DNA of 64,000 nucleotides, taken from positions 62,001-126,000 of the forward strand of contig JAKFFE010000005.1 in assembly GCA_036675345.1 (NCBI GenBank). The letters are read 5' to 3'. The translations under genes were made by a program, and so were the position numbers. Shown in pieces: positions 15,069 through 26,059 of this stretch; position 1 is the first letter of the stretch; each line of letters begins with the position of its first letter. Origin of the DNA: JALYOC01 sp036675345 (GTDB lineage: Bacteria; Myxococcota; Myxococcia; Myxococcales; Myxococcaceae). Below the pieces are notes generated by a model that was given only the letters and a program-made list of their open reading frames with translations, was not told the origin of the DNA and ran no database searches.

Positions 15069-16579
15069 ACCCTCAACGGCTCCGGCAGGCCGGGCACCCG
15101 GTGGAGGCGAACCCCGTCGGGCAAGACCAGCTGCTCCCCGGAGAGGATCAGGCCGGGCATCCGTTGCAGTGAGCCCTCCGCGGACAGCACCACCCACCGG
15201 GGCGGCGCAGCCAGCCGCGCCGCCAGGTCGGGCCAGCGGGCGCGGATCAGCCGGTCCTCGGGGAACTCCAGGAACGCCCCCAGCTGCAGATCCCAGAAGG
15301 ACGGATCGGCATCCAGCAGCACCCGCCCCTCCCGGGCATTCTCCCGCAGGTAGTTGATCACCGCGTGCAGCGACGGCGGGTTGCGGGAGATCGGGCTGAC
15401 CGGGCGGAAGCTGTCCACCCACTTTCCCTCCCGGTCCAGGGTGAACCCCGCCAGCCACCCTCCGAAGCCGACTGCGATCAGGGCGGAGGCAAGCAGCAGC
15501 GCCCGCGCGGGCACCCGGCGGGTGGAGAGCCACCAGGCCCCGGTGGCCAGGAACGGAAGCAGCAACACCAGCTGGGGCATCGCGAACCGGGCCAGGGGCA
15601 CGAAGTCCGCGGGCCCCACCATCCGCACCACGTAGTAGCCGGTGGGGACCAGGATCATCACCCCCAACCAGCGCGCCTCGGGCCGCAGCCGCCAGGCCCG
15701 GATCGCTCCCAGCGCGCCCAGCAGCGCCACCAGCGGGGTGAGGGTGAACAGCGCGGCCCCGGGCCAGAACCACAGCCCCCGCAACCGGAAGGCCCAGGAC
15801 CCCATCCGCGCCAGCTCCTGGACCGCCCAGTCGTGGTGGTACTGGTTGGTGAAGTTCAGCGGGTAGAGCGGGTCCCCCATCGCCACTTCATTGCCGTGCA
15901 TCCACAGCAGCGGGAAGGGCACGCACAGCGCGCCAAAGAGGATCGCGCGGGTGACCCCGGCCGCCCGGTCGTCCGTCCCGATCAGGAAGGAGACGGACAG
16001 CAGGGGCATCAGCATCCAGGGATCGTAACGCAGCGCCGCGGCCACGTTCATGGACAGCGCGCCCCACAACAGCGGCAGCACCTGCCCCGGCTCGCGGGCG
16101 CGCTGCACGAAGTAGAAGGCGGCCAGCATCCAGAACAGCGCCACCGCCTCGCTGGCCGCGGTGGTGGAGCACTGGATGTGCAGCCCCCACAGGGCCAACC
16201 CCACCCCGGCCCAGGCGCCCGCATGCCAACCGAACAGGCGCCGGGTCAGCCCGAACAGCGGCAGCACCGACAGCGTTCCAAACAACAGGCTGACCCACCT
16301 CCCCGCGCGCAGCGGGTCCGGGTCCAGCCACAGCGAGGTCCCCAGCAGGGCGATGTGCAGCGGTCCGAATTGTTGAGCCCCGTCATCGAAGGAGGAGATC
16401 CAATGCGGGTCCTGGGCCCACCTCTGCGCCAGGTCCATCCGGGCTACCGAGTCCCCGTAGAGGTTCTCGTTCACCCCGAACACCGCCAGACGCGGCAACA
16501 GCATCAGCGCCAGCAGCGCGGGAAGGACCCAGGACGGGGGGCGGTCCTGGCTGAAGGGGATGGGATGCGGATCCGGCAT
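15053..16579 (-). CDS. Membrane glycosyltransferase (GT39/PMT-like), polyprenol-phosphate-sugar type
   Basis: 508 residues with about 10-11 hydrophobic segments. The N-terminal loop holds NLYGDSVARMDLAQRW and DPHWISSFD, where the first-loop acidic residues of GT-C membrane glycosyltransferases sit. The C-terminal about 110 residues are a soluble domain (EFPEDRLIRARWPDLAARL). The architecture suits a dolichyl- or undecaprenyl-phosphate-mannose-dependent transferase, but the acceptor is unknown. ATG at 16579 lies in a 184-base divergent region shared with prkA. Its stop overlaps the LuxR gene by 16 bases. Confidence 0.75.
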   Translation of the reverse strand: MPDPHPIPFSQDRPPSWVLPALLALMLLPRLAVFGVNENLYGDSVARMDLAQRWAQDPHWISSFDDGAQQFGPLHIALLGTSLWLDPDPLRAGRWVSLLFGTLSVLPLFGLTRRLFGWHAGAWAGVGLALWGLHIQCSTTAASEAVALFWMLAAFYFVQRAREPGQVLPLLWGALSMNVAAALRYDPWMLMPLLSVSFLIGTDDRAAGVTRAILFGALCVPFPLLWMHGNEVAMGDPLYPLNFTNQYHHDWAVQELARMGSWAFRLRGLWFWPGAALFTLTPLVALLGALGAIRAWRLRPEARWLGVMILVPTGYYVVRMVGPADFVPLARFAMPQLVLLLPFLATGAWWLSTRRVPARALLLASALIAVGFGGWLAGFTLDREGKWVDSFRPVSPISRNPPSLHAVINYLRENAREGRVLLDADPSFWDLQLGAFLEFPEDRLIRARWPDLAARLAAPPRWVVLSAEGSLQRMPGLILSGEQLVLPDGVRLHRVPGLPEPLRVYGPG

Positions 16580-16704
16580 GTGTCCCTACATCGGACCGCA
16601 CACTGCGCGACAGTGACAGCGCCGTTATGCAATTCGGAGCGACTGACGTTCAGTTGCCGAATGTGGGTGTCCTCCCCGCTTCTGTGAAGCGCGAAGAGCG
16701 TCCG

Positions 16705-16710
16705 TATAAT
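16705..16710 (+). promoter_or_regulatory. Perfect TATAAT -10 element upstream of prkA
   Basis: TATAAT occurs 53 bases before the prkA ATG in a GC-rich background. The matching -35 would be CTGTGA (16682-16687, 17-base spacer), weak against TTGACA. CTTCTGTGAAG, an 11-base inverted repeat, overlaps this -35 and may be a regulator site. Confidence 0.5.
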
Positions 16711-16763
16711 GGAGAGGCCTTTTCACACCCCTGGTCCGAACGCCGTTGGCAGAAGGATGCGTG

Positions 16764-18827
<2,064 letters not shown>

Positions 18828-18848
18828 TCCGGTCCAAGGGCCCCCACC

Positions 18849-19961
18849 ATGTCGCTGAAGATCCACCAGGACCACGCGCGCTTCAAACAGATCGTCCGCG
18901 GGAAGATCAAAGCCAACCTGCGCAAGTACATCCAGAAGGGCGAGATGGTGGGGCGCAAGGGGAAGGACACCATCTCCATCCCGCTCCCCACCATCGACAT
19001 TCCGCACTTCAAGTACGGCCACAAGGAGCAGGGCGGGGTCGGCCAGGGCGAAGGCGAGGTCGGTCAGCAACTGCAGCCGGGCCAGGTGCAGCCAGGGGAC
19101 GGACACGGGAAGGCCGGCGAGGGCGAAGGGGAGCACGCGCTGGAGGTGGACGTCAGCTACGAGGAGCTGGCGCAGATCCTCAGCGAGGAGCTGCAGCTTC
19201 CGAACATCGAGCGGAAGGGCAACGAGAAGATCGTCTCCCAGAAGGTCCGCTATACCGGGGTCAGCCCCCAGGGCCCCGAATCGCTGCGGCACTTCAAGCG
19301 CACCTACAAGCAGGCGCTGCGGCGGCAGATCGCGTCCGGGACCTACGACCCGAAGATGCCGATCATCGTCCCCACCCGGGAGGACCGGCGCTATCGCAGC
19401 TACAAGCTGCAGCCGCTGCCGGAGACCAACGCGGTGATCATCTACATGATGGACGTCTCCGGCTCGATGGGCGACGAGCAGAAGGAGATCGTCCGGATCG
19501 AGAGCTTCTGGCTCGATACCTGGCTCAAGCATCAATACAAGGGACTGGAGACCCGCTTCATCATCCACGACGCGGTGGCGCGGGAGGTGGACCGGGACAC
19601 GTTCTTCCACACCCGCGAGTCGGGCGGGACGATGATCTCCTCCGCCTACAAGCTGTGCCGGGACATCATCGCCGCCGACTATCCGGCGTCGCAGTGGAAC
19701 ATCTATCCGTTCCACTTCTCCGACGGGGACAACTGGTCCGCCGACGACACCCGGCTGTGCATCGAGATGCTCAAGAGCGATGTGCTGCCCAAGGTGAACC
19801 AGTTCGGCTACGGCCAGGTGGAGAGCCCGTACGGATCCGGGCAGTTCATCAAGGATCTGCGGGAGGCGGTGGGAGACAACCAGAACGTGGCGCTGTCGGA
19901 GATCGCCGACAAGGACGCCATCTACGGGTCGATCAAGGACTTCCTGGGGAAGGGCCGGTAG
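18849..19961 (+). CDS. yeaH: DUF444 (YeaH) von Willebrand factor A-like protein
   Basis: 370 residues. The centre holds a vWA-like MIDAS motif, MMDVSGSMGDEQK. The N-terminus IHQDHARFKQIVRGK is the DUF444 (YeaH) signature. A Gly/Gln/Glu-rich flexible insert (about residues 55-100) separates the two. DUF444 proteins occur with PrkA and SpoVR in many bacteria, and the three are proposed to act together in stationary phase, with function unproven. It begins 21 bases after prkA and ends 2 bases before spoVR. Confidence 0.92.
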   Translation: MSLKIHQDHARFKQIVRGKIKANLRKYIQKGEMVGRKGKDTISIPLPTIDIPHFKYGHKEQGGVGQGEGEVGQQLQPGQVQPGDGHGKAGEGEGEHALEVDVSYEELAQILSEELQLPNIERKGNEKIVSQKVRYTGVSPQGPESLRHFKRTYKQALRRQIASGTYDPKMPIIVPTREDRRYRSYKLQPLPETNAVIIYMMDVSGSMGDEQKEIVRIESFWLDTWLKHQYKGLETRFIIHDAVAREVDRDTFFHTRESGGTMISSAYKLCRDIIAADYPASQWNIYPFHFSDGDNWSADDTRLCIEMLKSDVLPKVNQFGYGQVESPYGSGQFIKDLREAVGDNQNVALSEIADKDAIYGSIKDFLGKGR

Positions 19962-19963
19962 GG

Positions 19964-21457
19964 ATGCCCAAGTCACTCACGCCCAAGCTGGCCAAGCTGA
20001 ACCAGGAGATCCTGGGCTACGCCAAGGCCTTCGGGTTGGACTTCTTCGAGACGGTGTTCGAGGTGGTCTCCTACGACGAGCTGAACATGGTGGCCGCCCA
20101 GGGCGGCTTCCCCAACCGCTACCCCCACTGGCGATGGGGGATGGAATACGAGCAGCTCTCCAAGGGCTACGAGTACGGGCTGTCGAAGATCTACGAGTTG
20201 GTGATCAACAACGACCCTTGCTACGCGTATCTATTGGAGTCCAACTCCGACGTGGACCAGAAGCTGGTGATGGCCCACGTCTACGGGCACTGCGACTTCT
20301 TCAAGAACAACTTCAGCTTCCGGCACACCAACCGAAAGATGATCGACGAGATGGCCAACCACGCCACCCGGGTGCGGCGGTGGGTGGACAAGATCGGCCT
20401 GGAGAAGGTGGAGGACTTCATCGATCGGGCGCTCTCCTTGGAGAACCTGATCGATCAGCACGCCCCCCACATCCGGCGCAACCCGGACCCCAAGCTGGCG
20501 GAGGAGCAGCGCAAGGCCAACGAGGGGGTGGAGGGCTTCAAGGTGAACCGCGAGTACATGCGCGGGTTCATGAACCCCCAGGAGTTCCTGGATCAGCAGC
20601 GCAGGAAGGTGGAGGACCAGAAGCAGCAGGCCAAGAAGTTCCCGGAGCGGCCGCAGCGGGACGTGCTGGCCTTCCTGCTGGAGCACGCGCCGCTGGAGCA
20701 GTGGGAGTTCGACGTGCTGGCGATCCTGCGCGACGAGGCCTACTACTTCGCGCCCCAGGGGCAGACCAAGATCATGAACGAGGGGTGGGCCAGCTACTGG
20801 CACTCGCGGATCATGACTACCCGGGCGCTGAAGGACGACGAGATCATCGAGTACGCGGACCGCCACTCGGGGACGATGGGGACCCGCCCCGGGGCGCTCA
20901 ATCCCTACAAGTTGGGGATCGAGCTGTTCCGGGACATCGAGGACCGGTGGAACAAGGGCCGCTTTGGCAAGGAGTGGGACGAGTGCGACGATCTGGCCGC
21001 CCGCCGCTCCTGGGACAAGAAGACCGGGCGGGGGATGGAGAAGGTGTTCGAGGTGCGCCAGCACTACAACGACGTCACCTTCATCGACACCTTCCTGACC
21101 CCGGAGTTCGCGATCGATCAGAAGCTGTTCGTGTACGGCTTCAACGAGAAACGGAACAGCTGGGAGATCCTCAACCGCGAGTTCCGCAAGGTGAAGGACA
21201 AGTTCCTCCAGCAGCTGACCAACTTCGGCCAGCCGATCATCGAGGTGGTGGACGGGAACTTCGAGAACCGCGGGGAGCTGCTGTTGGCCCACAAGCACGA
21301 CGGCCAGGACCTCAAGGGGGACTATTCCCGGGAGACCCTCCGAAACCTACAGAGCCTGTGGCGCCGTCCCACCAACCTGATCACCCGGTTCGAGGGCAAG
21401 GGCGTCCTGCTTCGATTTGACGGACAGAATCATTCGGAAAAGAAAGTAGAACTCTGA
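19964..21457 (+). CDS. spoVR: SpoVR-family protein
   Basis: 497 residues of the SpoVR family. Conserved segments include YPHWRWGMEYEQLSKGYEYG near residue 45, HVYGHCDFFKNN, MNEGWASYWHSR and the C-terminal LVYGFNEKRNS-like block. SpoVR is needed for spore cortex formation in Bacillus, and homologs are widespread in non-spore-formers, so the role here need not be sporulation. It starts 2 bases after the DUF444 stop and completes the PrkA-DUF444-SpoVR trio. The downstream gene follows after 20 bases. Confidence 0.95.
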   Translation: MPKSLTPKLAKLNQEILGYAKAFGLDFFETVFEVVSYDELNMVAAQGGFPNRYPHWRWGMEYEQLSKGYEYGLSKIYELVINNDPCYAYLLESNSDVDQKLVMAHVYGHCDFFKNNFSFRHTNRKMIDEMANHATRVRRWVDKIGLEKVEDFIDRALSLENLIDQHAPHIRRNPDPKLAEEQRKANEGVEGFKVNREYMRGFMNPQEFLDQQRRKVEDQKQQAKKFPERPQRDVLAFLLEHAPLEQWEFDVLAILRDEAYYFAPQGQTKIMNEGWASYWHSRIMTTRALKDDEIIEYADRHSGTMGTRPGALNPYKLGIELFRDIEDRWNKGRFGKEWDECDDLAARRSWDKKTGRGMEKVFEVRQHYNDVTFIDTFLTPEFAIDQKLFVYGFNEKRNSWEILNREFRKVKDKFLQQLTNFGQPIIEVVDGNFENRGELLLAHKHDGQDLKGDYSRETLRNLQSLWRRPTNLITRFEGKGVLLRFDGQNHSEKKVEL

Positions 21458-21477
21458 GCTGTTGGAGCCTGCGCCAG

Positions 21478-22107
21478 ATGGGTCCCCGAATCGAGATAGC
21501 CGAGGTCGTCTCCTTCCGCCTGAAGCTCCCGCTCACCGAGGTCGAGCGGTTGCCTGCTGTATTGGCGAGGGAGCTGCAGCTCACCCTGGAACGGGAGCGT
21601 GGTGAGCTCCTGGTGTCGACCCGAGAGGGCGACAGTTCCCTCCGCTTCAGGCCCGTGGGCCATGACGCGGTGCTAACCGAGATTGCGATCTGCAATGACG
21701 AGAACGGTCAGTTCTTCCAGCGGGTGCTGGGTCCCCTGATGGTGCGGTTCGAGGGGGACTGCGAGCTGCGCCTGGTGTGGAACGCGGCGGAGCGGAACAC
21801 CCACGGTGACTTCGGCGCGGTGACCATCCGCCGCGGCCAGACCAACCACCCCGGCCTCTCCCGTCCGGCCCAGGCGCTGCGCAATGCCCTGGTCCAGCAC
21901 TCGGTGGGCCCCGGCGCGCAGGCCGCGGCCGGCTCCGGAGGAGGCGGCGGCGAGGATGGCCGTTCCCCCGGACCGTCCGCCGAGGCCCCGCCTCCGCCCA
22001 CCCCCGAGCAGCTGAAGGAGGAGGCCGAGATCGAGCGGCTGCTGATCCAGGGCCGGGAGCTGTTCGCCCAGTACCAGCGGCTCAAGGCGTCCGGCACCCG
22101 CGGTTAG
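21478..22107 (+). CDS. Unknown protein, fourth gene of the prkA operon
   Basis: 209 residues, no signal or membrane segment. The N-terminus mixes strands and helices (ISF- and LKLPLTEVERLPAVL-type); the middle has an alternating hydrophobic pattern (LRLVWNAAERNTHGDFGAVT). The C-terminus is a low-complexity Gly/Pro-rich linker ending in a coiled-coil-like helix (EEAEIERLLIQGRELFAQYQ). I recognise no family. It is 20 bases after spoVR with the same orientation and so is likely part of that operon. The end overlaps the convergent histidine kinase stop by 4 bases. Confidence 0.7.
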   Translation: MGPRIEIAEVVSFRLKLPLTEVERLPAVLARELQLTLERERGELLVSTREGDSSLRFRPVGHDAVLTEIAICNDENGQFFQRVLGPLMVRFEGDCELRLVWNAAERNTHGDFGAVTIRRGQTNHPGLSRPAQALRNALVQHSVGPGAQAAAGSGGGGGEDGRSPGPSAEAPPPPTPEQLKEEAEIERLLIQGRELFAQYQRLKASGTRG

Positions 22108-23627
22108 GGGGCCGGCTCCAGCGGGAGCGCGACCGAGAAGCGCGCCCCCTGGTTGGGCGCGCTGCGCACCGAGATCCTCCCCCCCATCGCCTCCACCAGA
22201 CTGGCGGCGATGAACAGCCCCAGCCCCAGCCCGCCGTAGTTCTGCTCCGAGGCGGCCCGCTCGAAGCGCTGGAAGATCCGCGTCTGATCCTCCGGGGCGA
22301 TCCCGATTCCCCGGTCGCTCACGTGGAGGAAGGCGGTGGCGGCCTCGCAGTACACCTGGATCCGCACCCCGGTGCCCTGGCCGTACTTGAGGGCGTTGCT
22401 GAGGAGCACCGTGAAGACCTGGTCCATCCGCAGCCGATCCCAGATCCCGCACACCGCCGTGGGAGCCTCCAGCTCCAGGCTGCAGCCCGCGTCCTCCGCC
22501 TGCTGACGGTGCTGGGTGAGCCCCTCCTGGACCACCTCCACCAGGTCCATCGGCTCTGGGCGGAGGACCAGCTTCCCGGCGGTGAGGCGGCTGACGTCCA
22601 GCAACCCGTCGATCAGCTGGGCCAGCTTGTGCGTCTGTCGCTCGGCGGTGGCCAGGGCCCGCCGCAGCGGCTGGGGCGCGGCCTCCAGGCGTCTTTGGAT
22701 CGACTGTAGATTCAGGGTCAGCGGCGTCAGCGGGGTCCGCAGCTCGTGGGCCGCCACCGCCAGGAACTCATCGCGCAGCCGCAGTGCTTCGTTGAGCTGG
22801 CGAACGCTGGCCTCCCGCTGCCGGTCCACCTCGGCGCGCACGGTCGCGTCCTGGAGGATCACCAGCAGGCCGCCTGATCCCTCTCCGGAGGGGAGATCCG
22901 CCAGGACGATGTCCACCACCTGCTCGGCGCCGTGGCGAACCCGGGTCAGCTGCAGCTGGAGGCTGCGTCCCCCACCAGCCTCCGCGGTGGCCGCCTGCCA
23001 GCCTTCCCGGGCCGGCCCGGAGAACAGGTCGGAGGCGGAGGTCCCCACCAGGGCGGGGGCCTCCCCCAGCAGGGAGAGCGCGGCCGGGTTGGCCACCGTC
23101 ACCCTCCCCTCCCCGTCGGTGGCCAGGATCCCCACTGGCGCCAGCTGGAGGAGACGATCCAGCACATGGGTGGGCTGGGGGCGGAAGACCGCGGTGGAGG
23201 GGGTGGCCTGGTTGGACAGCGCCTCCAGGGTCCGGCGATAGGCCCGGCGCCGACCGGTGGCCTCGATGGCGCCGCGGACATCCGAGAGCAGCGCGTCCCG
23301 GTCCGCAGGCAACCCGCACCGGACGTGGGTGCCGACGTAGGGCGCGGTGGCCAGCGCCTGCTGGATCAGGCTCATCCGCTCCGGGCCCGGCAACAGCAGG
23401 ACCGACGCGTCCCGCGCCTTGAGGTGGGCGGCCCGGGCCACCGCGATCGGATCCGGGGCCCGCTCCCCGACCAGGACCGCGTCCAGCGACGCTCCGCGCG
23501 CCGCCAAGAGGCCGCTGAGGGGTCCATCACCCTCCGCGGGCAGGAACTCCACCTCCCGCAGCGTGGCCTGGTCCCGCAGCCAGGAGGCAGTCGTCTCATC
23601 GAAGCCGACCAGGAGCGCGGTCCCCAA
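22104..23627 (-). CDS. Hybrid-less sensor histidine kinase with PAS domain
   Basis: 507 residues. The first about 130 residues resemble a degenerate receiver-like domain (LLVGFDE, LLLPGPERM), then a PAS domain (RLLQLAPVGILATDGEGRV). The HisKA region holds the phosphoacceptor His in AVAAHELRTPLTPL. The ATPase has NALKYGQ (N box), DRGIGIAPED (G1) and GGLGLGLFIA (G2). No transmembrane segment is obvious, so it may sense an intracellular signal. The start is TTG at 23627, 1 base after the acyl-CoA dehydrogenase-like stop, with GGGGG 8 bases before it. Coupling to that gene is therefore tight. No response regulator gene lies next to it. Confidence 0.87.
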   Translation of the reverse strand: MGTALLVGFDETTASWLRDQATLREVEFLPAEGDGPLSGLLAARGASLDAVLVGERAPDPIAVARAAHLKARDASVLLLPGPERMSLIQQALATAPYVGTHVRCGLPADRDALLSDVRGAIEATGRRRAYRRTLEALSNQATPSTAVFRPQPTHVLDRLLQLAPVGILATDGEGRVTVANPAALSLLGEAPALVGTSASDLFSGPAREGWQAATAEAGGGRSLQLQLTRVRHGAEQVVDIVLADLPSGEGSGGLLVILQDATVRAEVDRQREASVRQLNEALRLRDEFLAVAAHELRTPLTPLTLNLQSIQRRLEAAPQPLRRALATAERQTHKLAQLIDGLLDVSRLTAGKLVLRPEPMDLVEVVQEGLTQHRQQAEDAGCSLELEAPTAVCGIWDRLRMDQVFTVLLSNALKYGQGTGVRIQVYCEAATAFLHVSDRGIGIAPEDQTRIFQRFERAASEQNYGGLGLGLFIAASLVEAMGGRISVRSAPNQGARFSVALPLEPAP

Positions 23628-23628
23628 G

Positions 23629-24795
23629 TCATTCCCCCAGCAGGGGCACGCCCAGCAGCGCGCGACCGGTCCAGGTGCGCAGCAGGTCGGTGGTGGGAGA
23701 CATCACGTGCGCGGCGCGCGCGTCGCGCAGGTGCCGCATCAGGGGTGAGGCGGCCTCGGAGTAGCCCTTCCCTCCCACCAGGGTCAGGGCCTCGTTGACC
23801 AGCAGCACCACCGAGTCCGCCACCTCCGCCTTGGCGGTACACAGGGCGGGCAGCGCGTTTGCCGCGTCGGTGTCCCCCAGGGTGGCGGCGTGGTGGACCA
23901 TCAACCGGGTGCGCTGGTGCACTCCGTACATCGTCCCCAGCCGATGCTGGAGGACGGCCGCGTCGGAGAGCAGCGCCCCGGAGTGGGAGTAGCGACGGGT
24001 GGTCAGGTGGGCCTTGGCCTCCTCGAAGGCGGCGCCGGCGATTCCCAGGTAGGTCCCGGACATGGCCATCAGGAAGTACGGGGCCACCACGTTGAACACG
24101 TACCAGATCTCGTCGCCTTCACTCCCCAGCAGGTTGGTCCTGGGGATCTCCGCCTGATCCAGCCGCACCCCCCGGGCCGAGTTGCCCCTCATCCCCGCCC
24201 CCAGCCAGGGAGCCTCCCAGGTCAGCCCCGGCGTCTGCTCCTCCACCACCACGCAGGAGAACTCACCCGGTCCGCGGCTGCCGCCGGAGGCGACCGTGGA
24301 GACCACGTAGGAGTCCGCCTGACCGCCGTTGGTGACGAAGGACTTCCGGCCATCGAGGCGATAGCGGGTCCCGGCCTCGGTGAGCCGGGACTCGGGGAGG
24401 TAGAAGTGGATGCCGGTCCCCGGCTCGCTGAGCGCCAGGGTGGTGAGGTGGGTGCCCGCGGCGATCGGCTCCAGGAACCGGTGCTGCTGGTCGGCGGTGG
24501 CCTTGGCCCCCAGCACCGCCGCGCCCACGCAGTGCATCCCGAAGCAAAGGGCGGAGGAAGCGCATGCCCTTCCCAGCAGCTCGCTCACCTCGGCCAGGGC
24601 CCGCATTCCCAGACCCAGGCCCCCCTGGGCCACCGGGACCACCAACCCGCCCAGTCCCGCCGACTGCATCGCCCGGAGGGTGTGCTGGGGCCAGAGGCCA
24701 AGCTGGTCCACCTCGGCGGCGCGCGGGGCGGCCACCTCGAGGGCAATCTGCTGCACGGTCTGGAGCACTACTTTGAGGCTTTTGGCCGACACCAA
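23629..24795 (-). CDS. Acyl-CoA dehydrogenase-like flavoprotein without the usual catalytic Glu
   Basis: 388 residues, full length for the family. TLALSEPGTGIHF and YRLDGRKSFVTNGGQADSYV are the FAD/substrate core. GGKGYSEASPL-type and RHLRDARAAHVMSPTTDLLR form the C-terminal helix. In most acyl-CoA dehydrogenases the base is the Glu of an IYEGT motif at this place; here it reads VMSPT, so that Glu is missing. The enzyme may be an oxidase or a non-dehydrogenating relative, or the base may lie elsewhere. It is read with the sensor histidine kinase (1-base gap). No beta-oxidation partner is nearby. Confidence 0.85.
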   Translation of the reverse strand: MVSAKSLKVVLQTVQQIALEVAAPRAAEVDQLGLWPQHTLRAMQSAGLGGLVVPVAQGGLGLGMRALAEVSELLGRACASSALCFGMHCVGAAVLGAKATADQQHRFLEPIAAGTHLTTLALSEPGTGIHFYLPESRLTEAGTRYRLDGRKSFVTNGGQADSYVVSTVASGGSRGPGEFSCVVVEEQTPGLTWEAPWLGAGMRGNSARGVRLDQAEIPRTNLLGSEGDEIWYVFNVVAPYFLMAMSGTYLGIAGAAFEEAKAHLTTRRYSHSGALLSDAAVLQHRLGTMYGVHQRTRLMVHHAATLGDTDAANALPALCTAKAEVADSVVLLVNEALTLVGGKGYSEAASPLMRHLRDARAAHVMSPTTDLLRTWTGRALLGVPLLGE

Positions 24796-24994
24796 AGGTT
24801 CTCCCGATTGTTGCGTTCAGAGGGTGCACTCCTCCGGGGCAAGCGAAGGCCGGCTTGGGGCCGCGGGACAGCGGGATGTCACCCAGGAGCCAATCGGGCG
24901 GTGTGGGTCCGAATGATTCTGGACGCTCTGGAGACCAACCGACGGGGGTGGGTGCCTACTCCGGGTCCCCGGGTTTCAGCCCCTTGGCGGGAAT

Positions 24995-25951
24995 TCAGTC
25001 GCTGGACGACAGCGGCCGCCTCGGTGTGGTGGTGCGCCCGCCAAGGACGCCGCCCCCGCGGGCGAGCAAGCGACCCTCTGCCTCGGGCAATGAGACCGAA
25101 TGCTCCTCCTCCGTGCTGGCCGCCCGGGCCGACGCGTCCTCCGGGGTGAGCACGCCGTGGATCAGGCCCCAGCGGGCAAGCAGGGAGAGAAAGACCCAGC
25201 CCGGGTCCCACTCCTCCGGGGCCAGCCCCAGCCGCGCGGAGCGGGGGAAGGCGTGGTGGTTGTTGTGCCACCCCTCCCCCATGCTCAGCGCGCCCAGCCA
25301 GCGTGAGTTCCAGCCCTGGACCGCGGCGCCGCGGTTGTGCCAGCGCCGCTCCCCCTGGCGGTGGCAGACGTAGCCCACGAACCAGTGCCCGAAGGTGCCC
25401 ACGGCGATCCGGACCACCGTTCCCCAGACCAGGAACGGAAGTCCGCCGGCCAGGAACAACAGCACCGCCCAGGGGAGCTGCTGCCAGCGCCAGGTGCGCT
25501 CCAGGAAGCGGTAGAACGGATCCTCCTCCACGTCCGGTCGGGCCTGGACCGCGGGGGGCCGCTGGAAGTCGAAGCGGCAATGGAGGTTCCACAGGTAGTC
25601 CACCCAGGGGCTGCGCCGGTGGGCGAAGTAGTCGTGGCAGTCCGGCTGGTTCTGCTCGCGGTCCCGGCCCTCGTGCATCCGCAGCAGCCCCAGCGGCCCG
25701 CCCAGGCCCACCAGCACCCCCAGATAGACCAGCGACCGCTCCAGCCACGGCGGCCCGCGGAAGGAGCGGTGGATCAGCCCCCGGTGGATGCCCACCGAGT
25801 GGCCCAGACAGAGGGTGGCGGCGGTGGTGAGGGTGAAGAGGACGCCGGCGCTGGGGGTGAAGGTCCAGGGTCCCAGGAGCAGCGCCGCTCCCGCCACCGA
25901 GCCAAACCACAGTGACTTTGCTGGGTCCCACCGCACCGTGCCTTCGTTCAT
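24995..25951 (-). CDS. Membrane fatty-acid desaturase
   Basis: 318 residues with about four hydrophobic helices. The three His-rich boxes of acyl-CoA/acyl-lipid desaturases are present in order: HSVGIHRGLIHRSF (HxxxxH), then CHDYFAHRR (HxxxxH-like in the next loop), and GEGWHNNHHAFPRSA (HxxHH). The family introduces double bonds into acyl chains using a di-iron centre. Start at 25951 has GGAGG 5 bases upstream. The gene is divergent from a TetR regulator and shares a promoter/operator region with it, so it is probably the main target. Confidence 0.9.
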   Translation of the reverse strand: MNEGTVRWDPAKSLWFGSVAGAALLLGPWTFTPSAGVLFTLTTAATLCLGHSVGIHRGLIHRSFRGPPWLERSLVYLGVLVGLGGPLGLLRMHEGRDREQNQPDCHDYFAHRRSPWVDYLWNLHCRFDFQRPPAVQARPDVEEDPFYRFLERTWRWQQLPWAVLLFLAGGLPFLVWGTVVRIAVGTFGHWFVGYVCHRQGERRWHNRGAAVQGWNSRWLGALSMGEGWHNNHHAFPRSARLGLAPEEWDPGWVFLSLLARWGLIHGVLTPEDASARAASTEEEHSVSLPEAEGRLLARGGGVLGGRTTTPRRPLSSSD

Positions 25952-26003
25952 GGCTGCCTCCACCGGGAGGTACCGGATCGAGGGCCGGCGGTTGCGGGGG
26001 TTG

Positions 26004-26032
26004 GTTATCGGCCCACCCCACTTGACGTTCAA
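26004..26032 (-). promoter_or_regulatory. Promoter of the desaturase gene
   Basis: On the minus strand -35 TTGAAC (plus 26027-26032), a 17-base spacer and -10 GATAAC (plus 26004-26009) point towards the desaturase ATG at 25951. The TetR operator (26042-26057) lies immediately upstream of this -35. Confidence 0.5.
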
Positions 26033-26050
26033 ATCCCGGCACGTTAACAA
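26022..26050 (+). promoter_or_regulatory. Promoter of the TetR gene
   Basis: TTGACG (26022-26027), 17-base spacer, then TAACAA (26045-26050), which lies inside the inverted repeat. The ATG is 9 bases beyond the -10, predicting a leaderless mRNA. It overlaps the divergent desaturase promoter by sharing the -35 zone. Confidence 0.45.
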
Positions 26051-26057
26051 ACGTTAA
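26042..26057. promoter_or_regulatory. TetR operator: two GTTAAC half-sites
   Basis: GTTAAC at 26043-26048 and again at 26052-26057 (each self-complementary, HpaI-like), spaced by 3 bases, immediately before the TetR ATG. The repeat covers the predicted -10 of tetR and is just upstream of the desaturase -35. That makes it the best candidate binding site for the TetR protein next door. Confidence 0.6.
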
Positions 26058-26059
26058 CG

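Noticed and set aside
13149..15773. 874-codon minus-strand frame across mltG end, both LuxR genes and the glycosyltransferase end
   Set aside because: It is antisense to three recognized genes and lacks any domain.
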